NCBI RefSeq assembly: GCF_011758805.1
Contig: NZ_JAANOW010000001.1
Span: forward strand, 2,480,001 to 2,544,000
From: Mycolicibacterium fluoranthenivorans
GTDB lineage: Bacteria; Actinomycetota; Actinomycetes; Mycobacteriales; Mycobacteriaceae
Length of the DNA stretch: 64,000 nt
Direction of reading: 5' to 3'
In this document: piece by piece, positions 1-8,174 of the stretch
Layout: each line of letters begins with the position of its first letter
Position numbering within the stretch: the stretch's first letter is position 1
Made by a program: the position numbers and the translations under genes
The notes under the pieces: model-generated
What the model saw: the letters and a program-made list of their open reading frames with translations, nothing else
The model's database searches: none
Told to the model about the DNA's origin: nothing

Positions 1-2
1 CG

Positions 3-698
3 GCCATCGCGGGTTTCGACGACCTGGACGCGCTCGTCGAGGCCGGCCGTACCTTCCGGGACACCGACGGCATCGCGGCGCTGGAACTGCTCGACGCCCG
101 TGCCGCCGCACTGACCGCCGAGCATCTGGGTGTCGCGGCGCCCGTCGGAGGTGCGTGGCTACTGCTGATCGAACTGGCCGCCGACCTGGATCCGACCGAG
201 CGATTGGCCGAGCTGCTCGACGTGCCCGGCGTGCGCGGGGAACCGGCCGTCGGTGTGGACACCCTTGCCCAGCAACGACTCTGGCAGGTGCGCGAGGCGG
301 TGGCGGACATCCTCGGTGTGTCCGGTCCGCCGCTGAAATTCGACGTGTCGCTACCGTTGCACGCCATCGCGAGCTTCGCCGAGGATGCCACCGCGCTGGT
401 GGCCGAGCACGCTCGCGATGCCATCCCGGTGCTGTTCGGCCATATCGGGGAGGGCAATCTGCATCTGAACCTGGTCCGCTGCACCCTCACCGGGGAACGG
501 GAGCGCACCCTCTACGCGGCGATGATGACCCTGATCGCGGCGCACGGCGGCAATGTGTCCTCAGAGCACGGCGTCGGCAGCCGCAAACGTGACTACCTGT
601 CCATGTCGCGCACCGACGCCGATATCGCGGCGATGCGGGCGGTGAAGACGGCTTTCGATCCGACCGGTTATCTCAACCCGGCGGTGCTTTTTCGTTGA
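3..698 (+). CDS. FAD-linked oxidase, C-terminal part (GlcD/D-lactate dehydrogenase type), 5' truncated by window edge
   Basis: The reading frame is open from base 3 to the TGA at 696-698, so the N-terminal FAD-binding half lies left of the window. The visible part matches the C-terminal substrate domain of the FAD-linked oxidases (glycolate oxidase GlcD, D-lactate and D-2-hydroxyglutarate dehydrogenases). It has the family signature HIGEGNLHLNL, then SSEHGVG followed by K/R residues, and it ends with the typical PTGYLNPAVLF. These enzymes oxidise a 2-hydroxy acid and pass electrons on from FAD. The substrate cannot be told from this half alone. The gene ends 14 bases before the stop of the convergent membrane protein gene. 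Confidence 0.88.
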   Translation, partial: AIAGFDDLDALVEAGRTFRDTDGIAALELLDARAAALTAEHLGVAAPVGGAWLLLIELAADLDPTERLAELLDVPGVRGEPAVGVDTLAQQRLWQVREAVADILGVSGPPLKFDVSLPLHAIASFAEDATALVAEHARDAIPVLFGHIGEGNLHLNLVRCTLTGERERTLYAAMMTLIAAHGGNVSSEHGVGSRKRDYLSMSRTDADIAAMRAVKTAFDPTGYLNPAVLFR

Positions 699-712
699 TC
701 CCGCTGACGCGG

Positions 713-967
713 TCAGCGGTACCAGCCGGCGCGGCGGGCCCACCAGTCGCGGGCCACCACGCCCAGGATGCCGATCGCGAAGAGGATCAGGAACACATCC
801 TCGACATGGCCGACGTGGTTACCGCGCAGCATGCACAGCAGGAAGATGGCCGACAGGATGCCGCCGATGTGGATCCAGGTGTGGTTCTCCTTCGACCAAC
901 CCCACGCGGCGGACGGAACTTCTTCCACGTCGACACCGGTGTGTCGCTCGACCTCGGTGTTGGCCAC
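713..967 (-). CDS. Small DUF2631 membrane protein (Rv2876-like)
   Basis: This 84-residue protein starts at GTG 967, with a GAGGAG ribosome site just upstream on the minus strand; a much longer open frame upstream is only high-GC read-through. The polar N terminus (about 30 residues) is followed by two hydrophobic segments, roughly residues 34-48 and 57-71, and a short Trp/Arg-rich tail. The arrangement fits the DUF2631 family of actinobacterial inner-membrane proteins, function unknown. In M. tuberculosis the homologue (Rv2876, from memory) sits beside mpt70/dipZ; here about 7 kb of other genes separates it from dipZ. Confidence 0.75.
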   Translation of the reverse strand: MANTEVERHTGVDVEEVPSAAWGWSKENHTWIHIGGILSAIFLLCMLRGNHVGHVEDVFLILFAIGILGVVARDWWARRAGWYR

Positions 968-1063
968 GGTTGCTCCTCGTCGGTCTACATCTGGTCCAGA
1001 CTTGTCTGATTCGACATTCTGGCACACCCGGGCGATCCGGCCCGACCGGCCGTCGATTGTGGG

Positions 1064-1069
1064 TACTTT
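1064..1069 (+). promoter_or_regulatory. -10 element TACTTT of leaderless permease gene
   Basis: TACTTT fits the mycobacterial TANNNT -10 consensus and ends 6 bases before ATG 1076, so transcription probably starts at or next to the A of the start codon. There is no Shine-Dalgarno sequence before this ATG, which agrees with leaderless translation. Confidence 0.5.
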
Positions 1070-1075
1070 CCCAAG

Positions 1076-2545
1076 ATGGCAGGCAGTCGAGTCAAATCCG
1101 TCGAGCAGTCCATCGCCGATACCGACCAGCCGGGAACCCGGCTGCGCAAGGACCTCACCTGGTGGGACCTCACCGTGTTCGGGGTGTCCGTCGTCGTCGG
1201 CGCCGGCATCTTCACGGTCACGGCCTCGACCGCGGCCAACATCACCGGCCCGGCCATCTCGGTGTCCTTCGTCATCGCCGCCGTCACCTGTGGCCTGGCC
1301 GCGCTGTGCTACGCCGAGTTCGCCTCGACGGTGCCGGTGGCCGGCAGCGCCTACACCTTCTCGTATGCCACCTTCGGCGAGTTCGTGGCCTGGATCATCG
1401 GCTGGGATCTGATCCTGGAGTTCGCGATCGGTGCGGCGGTGGTGGCCAAGGGCTGGTCCAGCTACCTGGGCACCGTGTTCGGGTTCGCCGGCGGTACCAC
1501 CGAGATCGGCGCGCTCACCCTGGACTGGGGTGCGCTGCTGATCGTCGCGGTGGTGGCCACCCTGCTGGCCTTCGGCACAAAATTGTCCTCGCATTTCAGT
1601 GCCGTCGTCACCGCGGTCAAGGTGGCGGTGGTGCTGCTGGTGGTGATCGTCGGTGCGTTCTTCATCAAGGCGGCCAACTACACGCCGTTCATCCCTGCCC
1701 AGGAATCGGCGGACGCGACCGGCACCGGCCTGGATCAGTCGGTGTTCTCCCTGCTCACCGGCGCCGCGGGCAGTCACTACGGCCTCTACGGCGTGCTGGC
1801 GGGGGCTTCCATCGTGTTCTTCGCGTTCATCGGCTTCGATGTCGTCGCCACCACCGCCGAGGAGACCCGCGATCCGCAGCGCGACGTGGCCAAGGGCATC
1901 CTCGCCTCGCTCGCCGTGGTCACCCTGCTCTACGTCGCGGTATCGGTGGTGCTGTCCGGGATGGCGTCCTACACCGACCTCAAGCAGGCCGGGAACGGCC
2001 ATCCCAACCTGGCCACGGCATTCGAGCTCAACGGCGTGCACTGGGCGGCGAAGGTCATCTCGATCGGCGCCCTCGCCGGGCTGACCACCGTGGTGATGGT
2101 GCTGCTGCTCGGACTGTCCAGGGTGCTGTTCGCGATGTCGCGGGACGGCTTGCTGCCGCGCCGGCTGGCCCACACCGGCACCCGCGGCACCCCGGTGCGC
2201 ATCACCATCCTGGTGGCCGTGCTGACCGCGGTGGCGGCGGCGGTGTTCCCGATCGGCAAGCTGGAGGAGATGGTCAACGTCGGCACCCTGTTCGCCTTCA
2301 TCCTCGTCTCGGCCGGCGTGCTGGTGTTGCGCCGGAGCAGGCCCGACCTGCCGCGCGGATTCCGCGTGCCGTGGGTGCCGCTGCTGCCGCTGGCCTCGAT
2401 CGCCGCGTGCGCCTGGCTGATGCTCAACCTCACCGGCCTGACCTGGCTGCGGTTCGGGATCTGGATGGCCGTCGGTGTGGTGGTCTATCTGGCCTACGGA
2501 CGGCACCATTCGGTGCTGGCGCAACGCGAGGCGGCGCTGCGCTGA
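1076..2545 (+). CDS. APC-superfamily amino-acid permease
   Basis: This is a 489-residue polytopic membrane protein. After a polar N terminus ending in a Trp-Trp-Asp motif, TM1 carries the helix break [13 protein letters not shown] that marks substrate-binding TM1 in APC transporters (cationic amino-acid/CAT type). About twelve hydrophobic segments follow, with the conserved YAEFAS in the TM3 area and a [13 protein letters not shown] loop near the middle. It would import an amino acid or related amine by proton symport; the substrate is not evident. The stop overlaps the start of the next gene by one base (TGATG), so it heads an operon with the LLM enzyme and the PuuE-like deacetylase. Confidence 0.88.
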   Translation: MAGSRVKSVEQSIADTDQPGTRLRKDLTWWDLTVFGVSVVVGAGIFTVTASTAANITGPAISVSFVIAAVTCGLAALCYAEFASTVPVAGSAYTFSYATFGEFVAWIIGWDLILEFAIGAAVVAKGWSSYLGTVFGFAGGTTEIGALTLDWGALLIVAVVATLLAFGTKLSSHFSAVVTAVKVAVVLLVVIVGAFFIKAANYTPFIPAQESADATGTGLDQSVFSLLTGAAGSHYGLYGVLAGASIVFFAFIGFDVVATTAEETRDPQRDVAKGILASLAVVTLLYVAVSVVLSGMASYTDLKQAGNGHPNLATAFELNGVHWAAKVISIGALAGLTTVVMVLLLGLSRVLFAMSRDGLLPRRLAHTGTRGTPVRITILVAVLTAVAAAVFPIGKLEEMVNVGTLFAFILVSAGVLVLRRSRPDLPRGFRVPWVPLLPLASIAACAWLMLNLTGLTWLRFGIWMAVGVVVYLAYGRHHSVLAQREAALR

Positions 2546-3390
2546 TGCAGTTCTGGAGCGGCACCGCGTTCATGGACACCGCCGCCGCGTTGCGGCTGGC
2601 GCCGTTGCTCGACGACGCCGGGTTCGCCGGCTTGATCAGCGCCGACCATCTGGTCTATCCGCGCGACCTGAAATCGAAATACCCTTCCCCAGATGGGGTT
2701 CCGCCGTGGCAGCCGGAGACGGCGTGGCCCGACTCGTGGGTGCTCATCGGGGCGATGGCGGCGCTGACCAAGCGGCTGCGATTCTCCAACGCCGTCTACG
2801 TCGCCCCGTCACGACCGCTGGTGGCGGTGGCCAAACTGGTGGCCACCGCCTCGGTCATCTCGGCGGGCCGGGTGTCGCTGGCCGTCGGGGCGGGGTGGAT
2901 GCGCGAGGAATTCGAGCTGCTGGGCCAGGATTTCGGCACCCGCGGTGCTCGCCTGGACGAGATGATCCCGGCGCTGCGCGAACTGTGGCGCGGTGGGTGG
3001 GTGTCCTGGCACGGCGAGCACTACCAGGTGCCCGAGTTGATGCTCGAGCCGCATCCGCCCGCACCGGTGCCGATCCTGTGCGGCGGTGAGACCGAGGTGG
3101 CGCTGCGCCGCGCGGCCCGGCTGTGCGACGGCTGGGTCGGTACCGCCTACCGGCTCGACGAAGCGGTGCGTTACGTGGACCGGCTCACCGCGCTGCGGCG
3201 CGAGTACGGCCGGGAGAACGAGCCGTTCGAGATCATGCTGGCCCTGCTCGAGGTGCCCACGCTGGACGTGTTCCAGCGGGCCGAGGAGGCCGGCATCACC
3301 GCGGTGATGTGTGCACCCTGGTTCGGCTCGGATGACATATCAGGGGCGATCGCCCGCTTCGCCGACGAGGTCATCACCAAGATGCGCTGA
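2545..3390 (+). CDS. LLM-class (luciferase-like) flavin/F420-dependent oxidoreductase
   Basis: This 281-residue protein is of the bacterial luciferase-like (LLM) TIM-barrel family. It shows the early [10 protein letters not shown] segment, the [24 protein letters not shown] strand-helix region around residue 80-100, and the [13 protein letters not shown] motif with the following [16 protein letters not shown] helix, both typical of mycobacterial LLM enzymes. Members use FMN or F420 for oxidation or monooxygenation. The cofactor and substrate here cannot be decided by eye. The ATG overlaps the permease stop, so the two are translationally coupled, which suggests that the enzyme acts on something the permease brings in. 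Confidence 0.85.
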   Translation: MQFWSGTAFMDTAAALRLAPLLDDAGFAGLISADHLVYPRDLKSKYPSPDGVPPWQPETAWPDSWVLIGAMAALTKRLRFSNAVYVAPSRPLVAVAKLVATASVISAGRVSLAVGAGWMREEFELLGQDFGTRGARLDEMIPALRELWRGGWVSWHGEHYQVPELMLEPHPPAPVPILCGGETEVALRRAARLCDGWVGTAYRLDEAVRYVDRLTALRREYGRENEPFEIMLALLEVPTLDVFQRAEEAGITAVMCAPWFGSDDISGAIARFADEVITKMR

Positions 3391-3417
3391 CGCCGCCCGG
3401 CGTGCGACATTACTTCC

Positions 3418-4320
3418 GTGACGTACCCCCGCGACATGGTCGGCTACGGGCCGCACCCACCCGACCCGCAATGGCCCGGCGGGGCCAACATCGCCGTCCA
3501 GTTCGTGCTCAACTACGAGGAGGGTGCGGAGAACTCCGTGCTGCACGGTGACGCGGGCTCGGAGACTTTCCTGTCCGATGTCGTGGGCGCACAGTCGTTT
3601 CCGAACCGGCACCTGAGCGTGGAGTCGTTGTACGAATACGGCTCGCGGGCGGGGTTGTGGCGGGTGCTGCGGACCTTCGATCGGCGTGGGCTGCCGTTGA
3701 CGATCTTCGGGGTGGCCATGGCGCTGGCCCGCAATCCCGAGGCCGTGGCGGCGTTCACCGCCCGCGGTGACGAGATCGCCTGTCACGGCCTGCGCTGGCT
3801 GAGCTACCAACTGACCGATGTCGACGTCGAACGCGACCACCTGGAACAGGCCGTCGCACTGATGACCGAGCTGACCGGCTCGGCGCCGCTGGGCTGGTAC
3901 ACCGGCCGGGACTCCCCGCAGACCCGGCAGCTGCTCGTGGAGCACGGCGGCTTCCTGTACGACTCGGATTCCTACGCCGACGACCTGCCGTACTGGACTC
4001 GGGTCGGCGGACGCGATCACCTGGTGGTGCCCTACACCTTGGACACCAACGATATGAAGTACGTCTCCACCAGTGGGTTTCCCAGTGGGACAGAGTTTTT
4101 CACCTACCTGCGGGATGCCTTCGATGTGCTCTACGCCGAAGGCGAAGCCGGTGCGCCGAAAATGCTGTCGGTGGGCCTGCACTGCCGGTTGGTGGGCCGG
4201 CCCGCCCGCATCGCCGCACTGGAACGGTTCCTCGACCATGTCCAGTCCCATGACTCGGTGTGGATCGCCCGCCGGGTGGACATCGCCCGGCACTGGATCG
4301 AGCGCTTCCCGGCTCAGTGA
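3418..4320 (+). CDS. Polysaccharide-deacetylase-fold hydrolase, allantoinase PuuE type
   Basis: This 300-residue protein starts with GTG 3418, 27 bases after the LLM gene. It has the NodB-homology fold seen in PuuE/cyclic-imide-hydrolase-like proteins: an N-terminal YGxHPPDPxWPGGANIAVQFVLNYEEG segment, RHLSVESLYEYGSRAGLWRVL, a CHGLRWLSY metal-site region around residue 120-130, GWYTGRDSPQTRQLL, and a DSDSYADDLPYW motif. Members hydrolyse cyclic amides such as allantoin, or act on N-acyl substrates. Length and motif order agree with PuuE-like allantoinase rather than with chitin deacetylases. Coupling to a permease and an LLM enzyme suggests a nitrogen-scavenging pathway; the actual substrate is unknown. 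Confidence 0.78.
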   Translation: MTYPRDMVGYGPHPPDPQWPGGANIAVQFVLNYEEGAENSVLHGDAGSETFLSDVVGAQSFPNRHLSVESLYEYGSRAGLWRVLRTFDRRGLPLTIFGVAMALARNPEAVAAFTARGDEIACHGLRWLSYQLTDVDVERDHLEQAVALMTELTGSAPLGWYTGRDSPQTRQLLVEHGGFLYDSDSYADDLPYWTRVGGRDHLVVPYTLDTNDMKYVSTSGFPSGTEFFTYLRDAFDVLYAEGEAGAPKMLSVGLHCRLVGRPARIAALERFLDHVQSHDSVWIARRVDIARHWIERFPAQ

Positions 4321-4335
4321 TTGACCGGCGCGGTG

Positions 4336-4366
4336 TTGACCCTCCCGCAGGGGGAGACCGCAGACT
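4336..4366 (+). promoter_or_regulatory. MerR-type promoter: -35 TTGACC, 19-bp spacer with dyad, -10 CAGACT
   Basis: TTGACC (4336-4341) and CAGACT (4361-4366) are separated by exactly 19 bases, the over-long spacing characteristic of MerR-controlled promoters. Inside the spacer lies the dyad CTCCC-N5-GGGAG (4342-4356). The -10 ends 6 bases before ATG 4373, so the regulator is probably leaderless and autoregulated, together with the SDR gene behind it. Confidence 0.7.
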
Positions 4367-4372
4367 GGCCAC

Positions 4373-5209
4373 ATGCCCGACTCCTCCGACACGGTATCCA
4401 TCGGTGACTTCTCCCGGATGACGCAGTTGAGCGTGAAGACGCTGCGGCACTATCACGACATCGGGCTGATGGCGCCCAGCCATGTCGACCCAGACACCGG
4501 ATACCGGTACTACTCGTACGACCAGCTGCCCACCGCGGCGGTGGTGCGCCGGTTGCGCGCACTCGACATGTCGATCGCCGACGTCAAGGCGGTGCTGGCG
4601 GCCGACCCCGCCGGTCGCAACGCGCTGATCGGCACCCACCTGCAGCGGCTGGAGGCGCAGCTGGCCGATACCCGGGCCGCGGTCGACGCGCTACGCGACA
4701 TCCTCGACCCTCCGCGGGGTGCGTGGAAGCTGGAGCATCGCAGCGTGCCCACGACCGCCGCGGTCGCGGTGCACGACAACGTGGACCGCGACGACCTGCC
4801 GACCTGGTGGGAGGGCGCCGTCGCTGAGCTCCAGGCGACCGTGCGCACCCAGCACCTGACCCAGACCGGCCCACCCGGAGCCCTTTTCGGTTTCGGGATC
4901 TTCGATCGTGACCACGGACCGGCCACCGTGTTCATCCCGGCGACCGGACCGGTCCGTCCGGTCGGGCGGGTGGCCGAATACACCGTGCCGGCCGCCGAGC
5001 TGCTGGTGGTGCGTCATGACGGACCCCATGACGACGTGGACCTCGCCTACACCGAACTGGGCAGTTACGCGACCCGGCACGAGATCAGCGTCGACGGACC
5101 CCTGCGCGAGTATTACGAGCGGTTCGCCTGGGACACCCCGGATCCGGCGCAGTGGCGAACCGACCTGTGCTGGCCGATCTTCCGGTCCGACCGCGGCGGC
5201 CGGCGATGA
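4373..5209 (+). CDS. MerR-family transcriptional regulator with GyrI-like effector domain
   Basis: This is a 278-residue regulator. The N-terminal winged-helix region (about residues 8-75) reads [39 protein letters not shown], the classic MerR DNA-binding signature. A helix rich in Leu/Arg (about 90-115) forms the antiparallel dimer coil. The C-terminal half, from roughly residue 120, has the size and pattern of a GyrI-like small-molecule binding domain, as in BmrR/TipA-type multidrug sensors, and no metal-binding cysteines are seen. It probably bends its own 19-bp-spacer promoter when bound to a ligand. It shares an ATGA overlap with the downstream SDR, its likely regulatory target. Confidence 0.88.
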   Translation: MPDSSDTVSIGDFSRMTQLSVKTLRHYHDIGLMAPSHVDPDTGYRYYSYDQLPTAAVVRRLRALDMSIADVKAVLAADPAGRNALIGTHLQRLEAQLADTRAAVDALRDILDPPRGAWKLEHRSVPTTAAVAVHDNVDRDDLPTWWEGAVAELQATVRTQHLTQTGPPGALFGFGIFDRDHGPATVFIPATGPVRPVGRVAEYTVPAAELLVVRHDGPHDDVDLAYTELGSYATRHEISVDGPLREYYERFAWDTPDPAQWRTDLCWPIFRSDRGGRR

Positions 5210-5970
5210 CTGCGGGTCAGCGCCGGGCAGTCGTCACGGGTGCCACCAAGGGCACCGGGGCGGCGGTGGTGCACTGGCTACAGCAGCGCGGTGTCTCGGT
5301 GACCGCCGTGGCGCGACACCGCCCCGAGACCGTCACCGCCGACCATTTCGTCGCCGCCGACCTGACCACACCCGAGGGGGCGGCCGTCGTCGCCGACGAG
5401 GTCGGCCGCCGCGGCGGCACCGACATCCTGGTGCACGTCGCGGGCGGTTCCAGTGCTCCCGCCGGTGGGTTCGCCCATCTCGGTGACGAGGACTGGGCCC
5501 TTGAATTGCAACTCAATCTGATGGCCGCCGTCCGGTTGGACCGGGCCTTGCTGCCGGCGATGATCGCCGCCGGCGGCGGGGCGGTGGTGCACGTGGGATC
5601 CATCCAGAGCCGCATGCCCCTGTACGACGGCACCCTCGGCTACGCGGCGGCCAAGGCGGCGCTGCGCGCCTACAGCAAGGGATTGGCAAACGAGCTGGCG
5701 CCCAAGGGAATCAGGGTCAACACCGTCTCACCCGGATTCATCCGGACCGAGGCCGCAGACGCCCTGGTGGCCAGGATCGCGGAAGGGGAGGGTACCGACC
5801 GGGACGCGGCGCTGCAATCCCTGATGGTCGCACTCGGCGGCATACCGCTGGGCCGGCCGGCCCAGCCCGCCGAAGTGGCCGAGGTCATCGGCTTCCTGGT
5901 GTCGGATGCCGCCGGATCGGTCGTCGGTGCCGATATCGTCGTCGACGGCGGGACCGTCCGCACGGTGTGA
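5206..5970 (+). CDS. SDR-family oxidoreductase
   Basis: This is a 254-residue classical short-chain dehydrogenase. The nucleotide motif TGATKGTG lies at residues 11-18; the NxG-type strand is replaced by [12 protein letters not shown]; a catalytic Ser follows HVGSIQS and the YAAAK motif supplies Tyr and Lys; the C terminus ends in [16 protein letters not shown] as usual for the family. The start is ATG 5206, which overlaps the MerR stop (ATGA), rather than an in-frame ATG further upstream inside merR. It reduces or oxidises a carbonyl/alcohol with NAD(P)H; substrate unknown. Operon partner of the MerR regulator. Confidence 0.85.
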   Translation: MTAGQRRAVVTGATKGTGAAVVHWLQQRGVSVTAVARHRPETVTADHFVAADLTTPEGAAVVADEVGRRGGTDILVHVAGGSSAPAGGFAHLGDEDWALELQLNLMAAVRLDRALLPAMIAAGGGAVVHVGSIQSRMPLYDGTLGYAAAKAALRAYSKGLANELAPKGIRVNTVSPGFIRTEAADALVARIAEGEGTDRDAALQSLMVALGGIPLGRPAQPAEVAEVIGFLVSDAAGSVVGADIVVDGGTVRTV

Positions 5971-5972
5971 GC

Positions 5973-6416
5973 TCATCGGTCGTCGAGACGGAACACGGCC
6001 AGCCGCCCGGCCAGTGCCTCGAACTCCTCCGGTGTGCCGTGCACCACGAGCCCGGACCGTTTGGCGAACCCCACCCCGACCGGCACCTTCTGCGCGAACG
6101 CGCGCAACACGGGTCGGGACTGCTCGGCGGTCAGCTCGACGATGTGTACCCGGCGGGCGCGCCGGCCCCTGGTCAGCACGCCTGCGCCGGCGGCGCGGGC
6201 ATTGGCCGCCCAGTCCGCACCGGGGTAGCCGGCCACCGTGTACCACGCACCGCCGTACTCGAACGGCGTCATGGGTGTGCTGCGCGGTTGCCCGGTTTTG
6301 CGTCCCGGCACCGTGAGGACCTGCGACGGTCCGGTCGGCACCCCGAGCCGGCCCAGGGCGACCACCAGCTTGTTCATCGTCTTCAGCCAGCTCGGCGGTG
6401 TGGGGTCATCAGACAT
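5973..6416 (-). CDS. Deazaflavin (F420)-dependent nitroreductase family protein (DDN-like)
   Basis: This 147-residue protein starts at ATG 6416 and overlaps the end of the NmrA-like gene by 8 bases. It matches the mycobacterial DDN/split-beta-barrel family: VLTVPGRKTGQPRSTPMTPF (phosphate/F420 binding), then WYTVAGYPGADWAANARAAGAG, then a short LVVHGTPEEFEALAGRLAVFRLD end. Members use reduced F420 to reduce quinones, enones or nitro compounds, usually at the membrane. It is translationally coupled to the upstream NAD(P)H-binding protein, so both probably serve the same redox or detoxification task. It converges with the SDR gene, with 2 bases between the stop codons. Confidence 0.85.
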   Translation of the reverse strand: MSDDPTPPSWLKTMNKLVVALGRLGVPTGPSQVLTVPGRKTGQPRSTPMTPFEYGGAWYTVAGYPGADWAANARAAGAGVLTRGRRARRVHIVELTAEQSRPVLRAFAQKVPVGVGFAKRSGLVVHGTPEEFEALAGRLAVFRLDDR

Positions 6417-7263
6417 GTTCTGCTCCTTGATATTCGGTGAACAGGGCGAGGTTGGTGCCGACCCACCGGGCAAAGGTGGTGGCGGGCCGGCCGAGGATGC
6501 GCTGCACCTCGTCGGTGACCGGTGCCGGCCGGCCGACCCCGGCCTCGAGCAGGCCGATATAGGCGTCGGCGAACGCGGGGGGAAACCCGATGGCGGCGAA
6601 CCGCTCGCGCACCGCGTCGAGCGGCAGCTCGACATAGCGCAGGTCGCGGCCCAGTGCGGCGCCGATCACCTGCACCAGTTCGGTATTGGTCAGCGACTGC
6701 GGCCCGGTCAGTGGGATCCGCGTTCGGTCGAGGGTGTCGGTCAGCAGTGCGACGGCCGCCACCGCGGCGATATCGGCTTCGGCGATCACCGCGGTGCACG
6801 CCTGCGCGTACGGCCCGCTGACCACGTCGCCGGCTCTGATCTGCCCTGCCCACATCCCCGCGAAGTTCGAGGCGAACACCGTGGGCCGCAGGCTCACCCA
6901 GTCCAGGCCGGAGCCGACCGCGAGCTGTTCACACTCGCGGTTGCGATCACCGCGCACCCGCGAGGGCTGGCGCGCATCCTCGTCCTCGGCGTTGATCGCC
7001 GACAGCGCCACCAGCTTGCGCACCCCGTGCGACCGCGCCAGTTCCACGGTGGCCTCCAGTTCGCCGATGAGTGCGCGCGAGTTGAGGAGGACGGCGTCGG
7101 CGCCCGGCATCCCGGCCGCGGCGGTCGGCACCGCGGTGACCGACGGCGGGAAGGGCGAGGCCGAGCGGGTGACGGCGCGGACCGTCACCCCGGCGTCGAG
7201 TAGATGTGCGACGAGTGGGCGGCCGACATTACCGGTCGCCCCGGTGACCAGAATTGTTCTCAT
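6409..7263 (-). CDS. NAD(P)H-binding NmrA-like/atypical SDR protein
   Basis: This is a 284-residue protein beginning MRTILVTGATGNVGRPL, the extended Rossmann NAD(P) motif of NmrA/YtfG (quinone oxidoreductase or NADP sensor) proteins. Later segments include LVALSAINAEDEDARQ and WVSLRPTVFASNFAG, and a PLTGPQSLTNTELVQVIGAALGRDLRYVELPLDAVRERF region, all typical of the mycobacterial NmrA-like group. There is no classical YxxxK triad. It may be a quinone reductase or a redox sensor. The gene is divergent from the sigma-factor gene, and a perfect palindrome sits exactly between their start codons. Confidence 0.82.
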   Translation of the reverse strand: MRTILVTGATGNVGRPLVAHLLDAGVTVRAVTRSASPFPPSVTAVPTAAAGMPGADAVLLNSRALIGELEATVELARSHGVRKLVALSAINAEDEDARQPSRVRGDRNRECEQLAVGSGLDWVSLRPTVFASNFAGMWAGQIRAGDVVSGPYAQACTAVIAEADIAAVAAVALLTDTLDRTRIPLTGPQSLTNTELVQVIGAALGRDLRYVELPLDAVRERFAAIGFPPAFADAYIGLLEAGVGRPAPVTDEVQRILGRPATTFARWVGTNLALFTEYQGAEHV

Positions 7264-7290
7264 GCCCTCAAGGACGGAACCCCGGGGCGG

Positions 7291-7308
7291 AAAGTTACCC
7301 GTAACTTT
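7291..7308. promoter_or_regulatory. 18-bp perfect palindrome, candidate operator between NmrA-like gene and sigI
   Basis: AAAGTTAC-CC-GTAACTTT has two perfect 8-base arms with a 2-base centre. It is 27 bases from the NmrA-like start codon on one side and 26 bases from the sigI ATG on the other. Such symmetry and position fit an operator that controls both divergent genes. The binding regulator is not identified. Confidence 0.65.
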
Positions 7309-7334
7309 TTCCGGTGCGAGATCGTCATAACACC

Positions 7335-8174
7335 ATGACCGACTCGATCGACACCGCCTGGCGCGAGCAGCACGCCTACCTGGTGAACCTCGGCTACCAG
7401 CTGCTCGGCGATATCGGCGACGCCGAAGATGTTGCGCAGGAGGCGTTTCTGCGGCTGGCCCGGGCGGGCGAGCCCGTCGAGGACGTGCGGGCCTGGCTGA
7501 CGGTGGTGACGGGCCGGTTGTGTCTGGATCTGCTTCGCTCGGCGCGGGTGCGCCGCGTCCACCTCGGCGGGGACAGCGCCACGGCGACGGTCCCCGACCC
7601 CGCGCCGGGCCCCGCCGACCGGGTCACGCTGGACGACGAGGTCAGCGCGGCGCTGCTGGCGGTACTGCGCATGCTCAGCCCGGGGGAGCGGGTCGCGTTC
7701 GTGCTGCACGACGTCTTCGGGGCACCGTTCGAGGAGATCGCCACCACCGTGGGCCGGCCGGTGGGCACCTGCCGGCAGCTGGCCCGCCGGGCCCGGGCCA
7801 AGGTCACCGGGGCAGGACCCGGCCTGGTGGAGGTGACCCGGGCCGAGCACCGCCACGTCACCGAGGCGTTCATCACGGCCTGCGCCAACGGCGACCTGAC
7901 CGCGCTGACCGCGGTGCTGGACCCCGAGGTCTGGGGGGTGGGCACGGTGCTGGCCGATCCGCCCGTGCCCGCACAGGTGAATCACGGGCGGCACGATGTC
8001 GCGGTGAACCTGCTGCGCTACCTGGGGCCGGGCGCCACCGTGGTGTGCGCGGCCGAACCGGTGCTGCTGGCCTTCGACCGCGGCCGGTTGTTCGCGGTGG
8101 TGGTGCTGACGTTGCGCGGCGAGCGGGTCATGAAGATCGAAGCCACCGCCGACCCGGCCGCCCGTCAACCGTAG
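7335..8174 (+). CDS. sigI: ECF RNA polymerase sigma factor, SigI/SigJ type
   Basis: This is a 279-residue extracytoplasmic-function sigma factor with a C-terminal SnoaL-like extension (about residues 175-279). Sigma region 2 is seen at about residues 10-70 ([28 protein letters not shown] and the [12 protein letters not shown] helix ending in [13 protein letters not shown]). Sigma region 4 follows at about 110-160 ([49 protein letters not shown]). The wording resembles M. tuberculosis SigI more than SigJ, from memory. This class works without a classical anti-sigma factor; the SnoaL-like domain is thought to control activity. ATG 7335 is chosen because the upstream in-frame codons would run towards the palindrome. 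It converges with dipZ, overlapping its end by 10 bases. Confidence 0.85.
   Translation: MTDSIDTAWREQHAYLVNLGYQLLGDIGDAEDVAQEAFLRLARAGEPVEDVRAWLTVVTGRLCLDLLRSARVRRVHLGGDSATATVPDPAPGPADRVTLDDEVSAALLAVLRMLSPGERVAFVLHDVFGAPFEEIATTVGRPVGTCRQLARRARAKVTGAGPGLVEVTRAEHRHVTEAFITACANGDLTALTAVLDPEVWGVGTVLADPPVPAQVNHGRHDVAVNLLRYLGPGATVVCAAEPVLLAFDRGRLFAVVVLTLRGERVMKIEATADPAARQP

Noticed and set aside
713..2524. 603-residue minus-strand open frame
   Set aside because: It runs antisense through the permease gene with a His/Gly/Arg-rich composition typical of high-GC shadow frames. Only its last 84 codons (from GTG 967) match a real family.
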